The position numbers and the translations under genes are program-made. A DNA stretch of 11,891 bases from Promethearchaeota archaeon (lineage in GTDB: Archaea > Asgardarchaeota > Lokiarchaeia > Sigynarchaeales > SOKP01): positions 1 to 11,891 of the forward strand of contig JAUXAJ010000162.1 in NCBI GenBank assembly GCA_030620005.1. Reading direction: 5' to 3'. The notes below the pieces were generated by a model. It had not been told where the DNA came from. It saw only the letters and a list, made by a program, of their open reading frames with translations, and ran no database searches. Below, piece after piece: positions 1 through 6,807 of this stretch (position 1 is the first letter of the stretch; every line of letters begins with the position of its first letter).

Positions 1-72
1 CGATTTAGTGATATAGTGAGAGAAGAGTTTCATTTACGAACCCATTTTTTGAACAATTTAGATCATTTTTAA
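1..72 (+). CDS. 3' end of an unidentified gene (partial)
   Basis: Frame 1 is open from the first base to a TAA at 70-72 and gives 23 residues beginning RFSDIVREEF and ending NNLDHF. The mix of charged and aromatic residues looks like a real C-terminus. The stop is followed closely by a GC-rich hairpin, as expected at the end of a transcript. The fragment is too short to assign a family, and a chance open frame of this length is possible. Its neighbour, a four-cluster ferredoxin about 185 nt downstream, would suit an oxidoreductase catalytic subunit here, but nothing in these residues shows that. Confidence 0.4.
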   Translation, partial: RFSDIVREEFHLRTHFLNNLDHF

Positions 73-100
73 ACAGGTTTAATTAAATGAAAAGAATCAT

Positions 101-124
101 CCACGCCCTGAATGAAGGGGGTGG
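101..124 (+). terminator. GC-rich hairpin, possible terminator or leader structure
   Basis: CCACGCCCT (101-109) pairs with AGGGGGTGG (116-124) in 8 of 9 positions around the loop GAATGA, with one G-G mismatch. The pyrimidine-rich CTTTCTTTC follows at 125-133. The stem stands out in a very AT-rich surround. It could end the upstream transcript. A 17-codon ATG frame (87-140) runs through it, but nothing supports it as a gene. Confidence 0.4.
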
Positions 125-180
125 CTTTCTTTCAAGGTAAATTCGCGAAATAATTTTTTCAATATTTTATAAAAAAGAAC

Positions 181-190
181 TTTATAAAAT
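181..190 (+). promoter_or_regulatory. TATA-like box for the polyferredoxin gene
   Basis: TTTATAAAAT resembles an archaeal TATA box. A start site about 25 nt downstream would give a leader of about 45 nt that includes the Shine-Dalgarno GAGGT at 246-250. In so AT-rich a region such matches are common, so this is tentative. Confidence 0.35.
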
Positions 191-245
191 AGCTAACTCT
201 TGGTAAAATTAAGAAAATTATCAGAATACTTTATTTTTACATGTT

Positions 246-250
246 GAGGT
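246..250 (+). promoter_or_regulatory. Shine-Dalgarno site that decides the ferredoxin start
   Basis: GAGGT matches the archaeal anti-Shine-Dalgarno and ends 7 nt before an in-frame ATT at 258. The first in-frame ATG, at 303, is 52 nt away, out of range for this site. The site therefore favours the non-AUG start. Confidence 0.55.
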
Positions 251-257
251 CGTTAAA

Positions 258-695
258 ATTAAGGAAAAATTTGTTCCCATACAGATTAACCAAGAACAAT
301 GCATGCGATGTGAACGATGTCTTCGAGCTTGCCGAGCTAATGCAATTTATTTTAAAAATGGTATTCGACTTGTAGACTATGCAAAATGTAAAGCTTGCTT
401 ATCGTGCGTGCAAGTATGTCCAAGAAACGCAATTGAAGTTACATCTGTGATGCCAGAACAAGTACTCACGGTTAAGATTGATCACGATACGTGTACAATG
501 TGCATGAAATGTACAGACCAAGAAGGAAATTTTTGTCCTAATAATCTCTTTCATGCAGGAAAGGTGAAAAAAGACGGTAAAGAAGTTGATGGTATAAGAT
601 TTAAGTTTGATGAAGTCTTTAAATGTCAAGGTTGTTTATTATGTGAGTTATCTTGCAGTGAAGGCGCTATAAAACCCGTGAAGTTTGAAACGTGA
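258..695 (+). CDS. Four-cluster [4Fe-4S] polyferredoxin, apparent ATT start
   Basis: Electron-transfer protein of about 145 residues, presumably cytosolic, holding up to four [4Fe-4S] clusters. Numbered from ATT 258, its cysteines form four motifs: C15-C18-C21-C25, C44-C47-C50-C54, C79-C82-C85 with C93, and C123-C126-C129-C133, sixteen in all. The third motif has a seven-residue gap before its last Cys, as in some ferredoxin subunits of oxidoreductases. The first ATG (303) would start one residue after C15 and so destroy cluster I. The frame is open back to a TAA at 210-212 but contains no ATG, GTG or TTG there, and ATT 258 sits 7 nt after a GAGGT site. The gene is probably a subunit or partner of a redox enzyme. 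The preceding partial gene is a candidate, but which enzyme it serves cannot be told from this window. The family call is firm and the start is inferred. Confidence 0.85.
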   Translation: MKEKFVPIQINQEQCMRCERCLRACRANAIYFKNGIRLVDYAKCKACLSCVQVCPRNAIEVTSVMPEQVLTVKIDHDTCTMCMKCTDQEGNFCPNNLFHAGKVKKDGKEVDGIRFKFDEVFKCQGCLLCELSCSEGAIKPVKFET

Positions 696-856
696 GGAAT
701 TTAGGTTTAAACAAGTTGTAAGTTCTTCACTTCTTTAAAATTGATTTTCAATTTAATAAGTTTTAAAATGGCGTTAAAAATAGGGAAAATAAAAGCAAGC
801 AAACGCTAATTGGTCATGCGTTAATCGCCTTGGCTTAAATCTCATATTACCGAGTG

Positions 857-871
857 TTTTTATTTTTTTTT
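857..871 (+). terminator. T-run terminator between convergent genes
   Basis: Fourteen of fifteen bases are T (one A at 862). T-tracts end transcription in archaea, so this could end the polyferredoxin transcript. It overlaps the last lysine codons of the minus-strand membrane gene. The preceding interval, 696-856, holds only a weak inverted repeat (AACGC 802-806 with GCGTT 818-822) and no gene that I can see. Confidence 0.35.
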
Positions 872-2131
872 ACCGCTTCCCCCCATTAATCCCATGAGCC
901 ACTCAGCTGAGCCGACTCCATTAAAATAAATTACACAAATGCGCATAAAAATACCCATGAATGCCAAAAATGAAAAGGCTACGAAAATAAAGACTAAAAG
1001 GTTTAATTGTGAGATATATAACGGAAGAAATATCTGATGGAGCAAAAATAGGGTTAATGAAACAATTCCATAAGATTTAAACATCCTACTTAATGCGTTG
1101 CTCTTACCTTTAATGTCAACCAGATAGAAGACAAGAGACATGACTAATAGGTTTATGCCAATGAGAAAGAACATATTTGAGGCAGTTCCCCTAATTAAAA
1201 AATTATACATTCCTGGATATTGATAATATGGTTGTCTGTTTATGATTAATAATAGTTCTAAATGGGTGTATTCCGAAAGCACCATTGTTTCTGGAGTTTC
1301 CAATCTCCAACCAATAATCATGCCAAAACTAGTCAAGATAATCCCCCAAAGCAAGTATTGACGAAATAATTTTAAATATGATTCTTCTGTCCCTTCAATC
1401 ATTGCTTCGTGGAGGAGATCTCCAAAAATAGTACCAATGAAACATATTGCGAGCCAGGGAAGGAGAGTTACCATGGGTGTTGGCGATACTATGATAAAAT
1501 GCAATATTTGCAATCCTATATTCTCTTCCATTCCGAGATAGATCACCTCTCTAATGTATTCCGAAACAAAAATAATAAATAAACCTATTCCAGCTCTAAC
1601 TACTTTCTTCAATTTTAGAGAATAATATGAAAATATTTGCGAAAATCCAAGAAACATTAAGATATTCCAACCAAAAAAATTCAATGGAAATGGAACTTCT
1701 ACACCTATCATTGCAAGAGCTGCTAAATTATAAAACATGCCAATAACAATGATTGAAAACCCTCTTATAAAAACGCCCTTCTGGATTACTTTTTCAGGCA
1801 CTCTTCCTTGCTTTCGCCTGACGCTAAAAACTACACTAAGAGCTGAGAGTAAGACGAATAACCCGGGTCCAAAAAAGTCGGCATAAGTTAAAACAAAACC
1901 GTAAACAAAACGCCATTCTGGATCCAACCACAGTGCCCCTAAATGTGCAAGCATTATCAAGAGTATTGCCAATCCTTTGACGATATCTATTGAATCTATT
2001 CTTTTTTGAACGTACTTATGTTCTGTATTATCAATATTTATATTTTTGATATTTTCAATATCTTCCACGTCATTCATCATTATTACATTAAATTTTTTAA
2101 AATATAAAAGTTTTTGAAATTTTCTTTTCAA
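860..2131 (-). CDS. Polytopic membrane protein, HGSNAT/DUF1624-type acyltransferase family
   Basis: Integral membrane protein of 423 residues with about ten hydrophobic segments. After a charged, Asn/Ile-rich N-terminal tail, a motif starting at residue 44 (RIDSIDIVKGLAILLIMLAH) resembles the first helix of the heparan-alpha-glucosaminide N-acetyltransferase catalytic family (DUF1624) and related membrane acyltransferases. A second family-like stretch, FGPGLFVLLSAL, follows in the next helix. Members move acyl groups across membranes onto sugars, but substrate and activity here are unknown. It lies 12 nt downstream of the flavoprotein gene on the same strand, so the two are probably co-transcribed. 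The start is uncertain. The longest form uses TTG at 2131 with GGAG directly abutting it, which is too close. ATG codons at residues 18 and 19 (2080 and 2077) lack a clear ribosome site but keep the whole domain. The C-terminus ends GKKK. Confidence 0.7.
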   Translation of the reverse strand: MKRKFQKLLYFKKFNVIMMNDVEDIENIKNINIDNTEHKYVQKRIDSIDIVKGLAILLIMLAHLGALWLDPEWRFVYGFVLTYADFFGPGLFVLLSALSVVFSVRRKQGRVPEKVIQKGVFIRGFSIIVIGMFYNLAALAMIGVEVPFPLNFFGWNILMFLGFSQIFSYYSLKLKKVVRAGIGLFIIFVSEYIREVIYLGMEENIGLQILHFIIVSPTPMVTLLPWLAICFIGTIFGDLLHEAMIEGTEESYLKLFRQYLLWGIILTSFGMIIGWRLETPETMVLSEYTHLELLLIINRQPYYQYPGMYNFLIRGTASNMFFLIGINLLVMSLVFYLVDIKGKSNALSRMFKSYGIVSLTLFLLHQIFLPLYISQLNLLVFIFVAFSFLAFMGIFMRICVIYFNGVGSAEWLMGLMGGSGKKK

Positions 2132-2143
2132 CTCCTATATTAT

Positions 2144-2704
2144 CTACAAAGTTTTGTTTACTTCTTTCAAAATTATTTTCTTAACTTCACTAAAATTAGA
2201 TATTACTATAATTCCATCCAAATTTTTTAGTTTTTCAACATTTTCAAGTTCAATATCTCTTATTTTGAGAGTTAAAGAACTCCCATCCGGTCTTGAAGTA
2301 ACAATTGGTTCGTCGCGCTGATCAGAAGGAAATAGATATACCGGCATGTTCCCTTTAATTGCTGAAGCAACGCAATTCGTTATTAAGGTATCAGCAATTC
2401 CATGAGCGATCTTAGCCACGCTATTCGCTGTGACGGGACATACTATAAATAAATCGTATTTGCCGAGTTGAAGTGGTCCTGCTAAAAATGGATTGTTGGG
2501 GGTCTTCTCAATCTTAACCTTTTTAACGACTTCTTTAAGGTAAAGCCATTGCTTATACCATTTTACGACGACAGTTCCTTCTTTAGATAACATCGCGGTG
2601 ATGTCAATATTCTCCTTGAATTGCTCTTGGAGTTCTTTCATTAAATCAATGCTTTCTTTAAGGAGGTAACCTGCTCCTGATATAGCCCACATTAGTTTGA
2701 ACAT
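2144..2704 (-). CDS. afpA: Archaeoflavoprotein AfpA/DmrB-like flavin reductase
   Basis: Soluble FMN-binding protein of 186 residues in the flavoprotein/Dfp fold, closest by eye to archaeoflavoprotein AfpA and the related dihydromethanopterin reductase DmrB. The N-terminus (MWAISGAGYLLKES) has the glycine-rich turn that starts the first strand of the fold. Central LAGPLQLGKYDLFIVCP and NSVAKIAHGIADTL are the family's flavin-site and dimer-contact stretches, and PVYLFPSDQ follows. Relatives accept electrons from ferredoxin and pass them to a partner, or reduce a pterin. Which applies here is not visible. Start ATG 2704 puts the fold at residue 5, the usual spacing. There is no strong ribosome site, and an A/T box at about 2720-2730 would suit a leaderless or very short-leader transcript. 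It heads the two-gene minus-strand unit and diverges from nifS, with which it shares a promoter region. Confidence 0.8.
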   Translation of the reverse strand: MFKLMWAISGAGYLLKESIDLMKELQEQFKENIDITAMLSKEGTVVVKWYKQWLYLKEVVKKVKIEKTPNNPFLAGPLQLGKYDLFIVCPVTANSVAKIAHGIADTLITNCVASAIKGNMPVYLFPSDQRDEPIVTSRPDGSSLTLKIRDIELENVEKLKNLDGIIVISNFSEVKKIILKEVNKTL

Positions 2705-2768
2705 TTGAAAACCACTTTATTATAAAATATTTTTCTTAAATACTATATTTCTTTTAAAATTAATTTTA

Positions 2769-2803
2769 TTAATGAATTTCATTAAATTCATTAAATTCGT
2801 TAA
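2769..2803. repeat. Palindrome plus tandem 9-bp repeats in the afpA/nifS divergent promoter
   Basis: TTAATGAA (2769-2776) and TTCATTAA (2778-2785) are perfect inverted copies around one base. Overlapping their right half, three 9-mers run head to tail: TTTCATTAA (2777-2785), ATTCATTAA (2786-2794) and ATTCGTTAA (2795-2803). Position between two divergent starts and just upstream of the nifS TATA-like box suggests an operator. The regulator is unknown. Confidence 0.5.
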
Positions 2804-2808
2804 TTTAA

Positions 2809-2818
2809 TTTATAAAAT
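2809..2818 (+). promoter_or_regulatory. TATA-like box for nifS
   Basis: TTTATAAAAT lies 66 nt before the nifS ATG and directly after the tandem repeats. It would place a start site near 2840 and leave a purely A/T leader with no Shine-Dalgarno site. Confidence 0.35.
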
Positions 2819-2883
2819 CTAAGAATAATAAATAAAAACTTGAGCATCATAATATTAATAATTAATTAATAAAAAAAAAAATA

Positions 2884-4095
2884 ATGAAATTTGAATTGAT
2901 GAACGATTCAAAATATGTATATTTCGATCATGCTTCTACGACTCCAATGGATCCACGCGTGATAGAAGAAATTAATAAGCATTTTAAGGAAACTTATGGA
3001 AACGCTTCTAGTTTGCATTCTTTGGGTCATAAAGCGCATGATGTTTTAGAAGAGTCAAGAAAAAAGGTTGCATCCTTGATCAATGCTGACAAGGACGATA
3101 TTTATTTTACTTTTTCTGGAACGGAATCAGACAATATTGCAATAAAAGGAGTTGCTTTTAGGAACAAATTACGCGGGAACCATATAATAACGACAGTCAT
3201 TGAACATCATGCTATAGAAAATCCATGTAAAGAGTTGGAAAAAAAAGGATTCAAGGTAACATATTTACCAGTAGATACAGGTGGTCTTATAAGTTTAAAA
3301 ACCTTGGAGAATGCGATTACAGATAAAACTATTTTAATAAGCGTCATGTTTGCAAATAACGAAATTGGAACTATAGAGCCAATTAAAGAAATTGGTGCTA
3401 TCGCGAAAAATCACGACGTGATTTTTCATACAGACGCTGTCCAAGCGTTTGGTAAAATTCCTATTGATGTAAACGAGATGAACATGGACTTATTATCAGC
3501 AAGTTCGCATAAATTGCATGGTCCAAAAGGCGTTGGAATGCTTTACATTAAAAACCAAGGAAAAAAGAAAGGGTGGGGGAAATATATAGAGCCAATAATG
3601 CACGGAGGAGGTCACGAGAAAAAAATGCGTCCTAGTACGGAAAACATACCGGGAATAGCGGGCTTTGCGAAAGCTGTTGATATTGCACGAAATGAAATGG
3701 CTCAAGAGGCAGATAGATTAACTAAATTAAGAGATAAGATCATTTCTTGGGTAACAGAAAATATTGAAGATACCTACTTAAACGGACACCCTACCAAACG
3801 ACTTCCAAATAACATTAATTTAGGTTTTAAATACATCGAAGGAGAATCGATTGTATTAAGTTTGGACATGGAAGGGATTGGAGTTTCTACGGGTTCTGCT
3901 TGTTCGTCCAAATCTCTTGAACCATCACATGTCTTGTTAGCAATAGGTTTAAAACCAGAAGAAGCTCATGGATCCTTGCGCGTAACCCTTGGAAAATTTA
4001 CTACAGAAAACGAAATAGATTATTTTTTAAAAAAACTACCTCCAATCATTGAAAGATTACGAAAAATGTCTCCTCTTAAAAACATCGTGAAATAA
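2884..4095 (+). CDS. nifS: Cysteine desulfurase NifS/IscS
   Basis: PLP-dependent class V aminotransferase-fold enzyme, cytosolic, taking sulfur from L-cysteine as a persulfide and handing it to a scaffold such as the IscU at 7784-8158. The 403-residue length is standard. Visible landmarks are YFDHASTTP near residue 13, the EHHA histidine (H108) that stacks on PLP, HTDA (D184), the Schiff-base lysine K210 in SSHKLHGPKG, HGGGHEKK and STEN in the substrate region, and the catalytic Cys C340 in TGSACSS. A short basic insert (about residues 224-233) precedes the HGGG loop, and the common RSGTEN is RPSTEN here. Start ATG 2884 follows an A-rich stretch without ribosome site. M6 (2899) is a possible later start and loses nothing conserved. 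NifS and IscS cannot be told apart from sequence alone, and other sulfur pathways (tRNA thiolation) are possible clients. Confidence 0.95.
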   Translation: MKFELMNDSKYVYFDHASTTPMDPRVIEEINKHFKETYGNASSLHSLGHKAHDVLEESRKKVASLINADKDDIYFTFSGTESDNIAIKGVAFRNKLRGNHIITTVIEHHAIENPCKELEKKGFKVTYLPVDTGGLISLKTLENAITDKTILISVMFANNEIGTIEPIKEIGAIAKNHDVIFHTDAVQAFGKIPIDVNEMNMDLLSASSHKLHGPKGVGMLYIKNQGKKKGWGKYIEPIMHGGGHEKKMRPSTENIPGIAGFAKAVDIARNEMAQEADRLTKLRDKIISWVTENIEDTYLNGHPTKRLPNNINLGFKYIEGESIVLSLDMEGIGVSTGSACSSKSLEPSHVLLAIGLKPEEAHGSLRVTLGKFTTENEIDYFLKKLPPIIERLRKMSPLKNIVK

Positions 4096-4202
4096 ATGTT
4101 TGATCAGGCATGAGAAGCCGAACACATTCACCAAACCATCGATCCATGTACGATATGAATTATTAAAACAAGCAAATGGGAACTTTAAAGAAAGGAAATA
4201 AC

Positions 4203-4247
4203 TTTTTTTCATGTTGCCCCATATTGAAAAAATCGAAATGATTTTTT
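4203..4247 (+). terminator. T7 tract and AT hairpin after nifS
   Basis: A run of seven T (4203-4209) lies about 110 nt after the nifS stop. It is followed by a perfect 8-bp stem, AAAAAATC (4227-4234) with GATTTTTT (4240-4247), looped by GAAAT. The run suits archaeal termination. The stem also lies just upstream of the next gene's start and may be leader or promoter sequence instead. The rest of 4096-4270 shows no gene. Confidence 0.35.
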
Positions 4248-4270
4248 GTTAATAATATTTGTTATAATTA

Positions 4271-6703
4271 ATGAGAACTGAGGAATTTAAATTTTTAGAA
4301 AAAATCATAAAACTAGAGTGTAGGGAAGAATTAAGCTCGTTTTACAAAATAAGATCTTATAAACAGAAATTAAAATTAATGAAAGAGCGAAATATTCCTC
4401 AAAAAGAAATAACAGACGTTTTAAACCATTTATTTTTAAAGAACAGCCTTCTCTCAAGGAAAACAAAGAATTCTATATCCAAAATAATCTATAGCAAGAA
4501 GGATCGAATTATCGTTGCTATTACTAAATGGGGGAAGGAAATTATTTGGAATCGGGACAAGTTAATTAGATCCTATGGTTGGTTTTTCTTTGTTTCTGAA
4601 GCCATGGTGGACAAAAAAGACTCAGATAAAAAAAAAAAGAGAAAAAGAGAAAAAAAGAAAAAGAAGATTAAAGAAGAAAAAACCGTTAATGTGGAAGAGT
4701 TTCAATTCGAAGATAAAACCTTACTACTTATGCAAAAAATGAACATGCGCGCTCTATATAATACTAAAGAATACACGAAGTATGGAAATCTAATAAAATC
4801 GAAAAAAATTTCGCAAATGGAGATACAAGAGGTTTTAAAAGACCTTTTTTTTAATAATAACCAAATACCATTAAGAGAAAAAAAAGCTATAAGTAAAATA
4901 ATCTATTATCAAGAAGAAAAAGTAATCGTCATTAAGTCGCTTATTGGAGATAAAATGTACGAAAATTTAGAAAGTTTAGTGGAAAGATATGGTTGGTATT
5001 TTTATATTACGGGGGTGCCAGTTGGTTCTAGCGAGATTTCATCTGCCATTGATAAAATTGAGAAAAGATTTAACCAAGATTATTTTAAAGAAATGTCTCT
5101 TTTTGAAACATCAGATGAATCTAAAAACCCAAGAGTATTACTCTATCCAATAGTCTTGAAGCCTAATCATAATTGTTTTATTTTGGGCTTAGGTAAACTC
5201 AATATTTTGCTTGATTGTGGAATTTCCGAATATGATCTTGAACATGTTGAGTTTTATCTTGAGAAATTGGATGATCTCTTGAAGGAAAAAGAAAAAAATG
5301 GACAAGAATTTATCGATGTTGAAGCGCTTTTGAATGGAAATGAGTTAGAAGAGATAGACAATATAAAAAAATTTGAAGATGTAAATGTTGATAATGCTCT
5401 TGAAAAGAAAGAACAAGAAGATCTAAAAAGTGTCGTGGAACCTGATAATTTCAACGATGAGACTAATGCAAACGATTTCACTAAACAAGCATCAAATGAA
5501 CGTGATTTTGACGCAATCTTCATTTCTCATAGCCATTACGATCACATATCCGGGTTAAAAGATCTTGTTAAATTGTATCCCGAAATTCCTATTCTCTGCT
5601 CAAGAATAACGCTAGATTTATATCTATTACGAGATTCAAACTTTTTAAAACAAGAGAAACACGAAGAGATTGAAGAAGAAGATTATAGAAACATTGTAAG
5701 GAACGTTATATACGTTGAAAATGGAGATAAAATCGAATTCAAGGAAAAGGATTGCTTTCTATCGTTCTTTCACGCAGGGCACATGCCTGGTGCCTTAATG
5801 ACGCTAGCGAGAGCAAAAAATTATCGATTTTTGTATACAGGTGATTACACGTATTGGGATTTTTCTCCTTTTGCTGGAACGAGAAGGTTTTTGGAACAAA
5901 TTTCCCGTCCCGTAGATTTCCTCTTAATTGATACCGTGTGTGCTGGTGAAGATTTTGGAAGTCCTTCTGATCAGCTTCATAGTTTAATATTATTTTTAGA
6001 ACAAAAAACAGAATATGGAAACAGTTCCTTAATAGGTGCAGATCCCTCGAGTTTGGCAATATCGTTCATGCTAACGATATGGAGACATTTTAGAAAGCTT
6101 CAGTTGAGAAAAAACTTTCAAAAACGACCAAATATCTATGTTGACATGATGGTTAGAAAAAATATTCAAGTTATAAATCATAGATATAAATACATTTACG
6201 GACCCATCTCAAAATTAATCAAAGATAAAGCAAATCCCTTTAATAGCATTAAATTCAGGTGGTTTGATAGAAATAATATGGATTTCTTAAAAACGAAAAA
6301 TAATATTATTATTACTCACCCTCCTGATCTTTCTTATGGGATAATAAGGCCAATAATAAGTTCCTTAGGAAGAAATCCTCATAATTTGGTATTTCTTTCT
6401 GGAGCCATTCACGAAGAACCTGGATTATCATTAATAGATGGTGCTGAAGAAATTAAATTTCTAGATACTTGGAAAGCTCCATTCCGGGCATTATTAATTA
6501 ATCGTTTTGTTCCTGATTTAAAAATAAAACTTCACGGTGATAAAGCCCAATTGATGGAAATGATCAAGAATCTTGAACCAAAAGAAGTGTGTTTATTTCA
6601 TCAAAGTCCAAGAAAATTGTACGATGTAGCTGAAGAAGTAAGATTATCAGGTGTTGAGAAAGTATCCGTGCCCCAGAAAAGAACGTTAATTATTCTGAAT
6701 TAA
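4271..6703 (+). CDS. Beta-CASP metallo-beta-lactamase protein with duplicated N-terminal domain
   Basis: An 810-residue predicted nuclease-like protein. Residues 6-108 and 144-246 are two copies of one domain (ungapped at offset 138, about 31 identities, each ending YGW), joined by a lysine-rich linker (119-137). From about 286 a metallo-beta-lactamase fold begins: motif HSHYDH (H420, H422, D424, H425), HAGHMPGA (H501), TGDYTYWD (D525). Beta-CASP landmarks follow: acidic motif A (D554 in LLIDT), motif B candidate H755, motif C candidate H777 in CLFHQSP. Such proteins (aCPSF, RNase J, CPSF-73) cut RNA, so RNA cleavage or processing is the likely role. An acidic insert of about 80 residues (334-412) splits the fold before HSHYDH. 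The N-terminal copies occupy the place of the KH domains of archaeal aCPSF1 but do not look like KH. No ribosome site precedes ATG 4271. The flanking genes do not form an obvious operon with it. Confidence 0.75.
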   Translation: MRTEEFKFLEKIIKLECREELSSFYKIRSYKQKLKLMKERNIPQKEITDVLNHLFLKNSLLSRKTKNSISKIIYSKKDRIIVAITKWGKEIIWNRDKLIRSYGWFFFVSEAMVDKKDSDKKKKRKREKKKKKIKEEKTVNVEEFQFEDKTLLLMQKMNMRALYNTKEYTKYGNLIKSKKISQMEIQEVLKDLFFNNNQIPLREKKAISKIIYYQEEKVIVIKSLIGDKMYENLESLVERYGWYFYITGVPVGSSEISSAIDKIEKRFNQDYFKEMSLFETSDESKNPRVLLYPIVLKPNHNCFILGLGKLNILLDCGISEYDLEHVEFYLEKLDDLLKEKEKNGQEFIDVEALLNGNELEEIDNIKKFEDVNVDNALEKKEQEDLKSVVEPDNFNDETNANDFTKQASNERDFDAIFISHSHYDHISGLKDLVKLYPEIPILCSRITLDLYLLRDSNFLKQEKHEEIEEEDYRNIVRNVIYVENGDKIEFKEKDCFLSFFHAGHMPGALMTLARAKNYRFLYTGDYTYWDFSPFAGTRRFLEQISRPVDFLLIDTVCAGEDFGSPSDQLHSLILFLEQKTEYGNSSLIGADPSSLAISFMLTIWRHFRKLQLRKNFQKRPNIYVDMMVRKNIQVINHRYKYIYGPISKLIKDKANPFNSIKFRWFDRNNMDFLKTKNNIIITHPPDLSYGIIRPIISSLGRNPHNLVFLSGAIHEEPGLSLIDGAEEIKFLDTWKAPFRALLINRFVPDLKIKLHGDKAQLMEMIKNLEPKEVCLFHQSPRKLYDVAEEVRLSGVEKVSVPQKRTLIILN

Positions 6704-6720
6704 AAGAAAAAATCTTTTAA
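6700..6720. terminator. AT hairpin over the stop codon of the beta-CASP gene
   Basis: TTAAAAGA (6700-6707) and TCTTTTAA (6713-6720) are perfect inverted copies around five A. The stem includes the TAA stop and lies between convergent genes, so it may act as a 3'-end structure. Its AT content makes it weak, and chance is possible. Confidence 0.3.
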
Positions 6721-6807
6721 TAACAGAAAAGAATCGATTTTTCCGGGAAAAGTCATTGAGATTTGCTTCCTTTGATACTGATGTTTGAAAGGTTTTAAGA
6801 TACATTT

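Noticed and set aside
87..140. 17-codon ATG frame before the polyferredoxin
   Set aside because: It is very short, coincides with the hairpin, and shows no recognisable sequence. Glycines come from the G-run of the stem.
241..360. ATG at 241 as the ferredoxin start
   Set aside because: It is in another frame and gives unrelated residues. It would need an indel to join the cysteine-rich frame.
399..629. Minus-strand open frame inside the ferredoxin
   Set aside because: It is a shadow of the plus-strand gene, which has sixteen ordered cysteines.
3496..3705. Minus-strand open frame inside nifS
   Set aside because: It lies across the PLP-lysine region of a clear NifS and has no family pattern.
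4122..4160. Less AT-rich stretch after nifS, thought a gene remnant
   Set aside because: No frame stays open beyond about 18 codons and no family is recognisable.
5254..6059. Two minus-strand open frames inside the beta-CASP gene
   Set aside because: Both mirror the acidic insert and core of the plus-strand protein; the Ser/Phe-rich product of the first is the usual mirror of Glu/Lys-rich coding.
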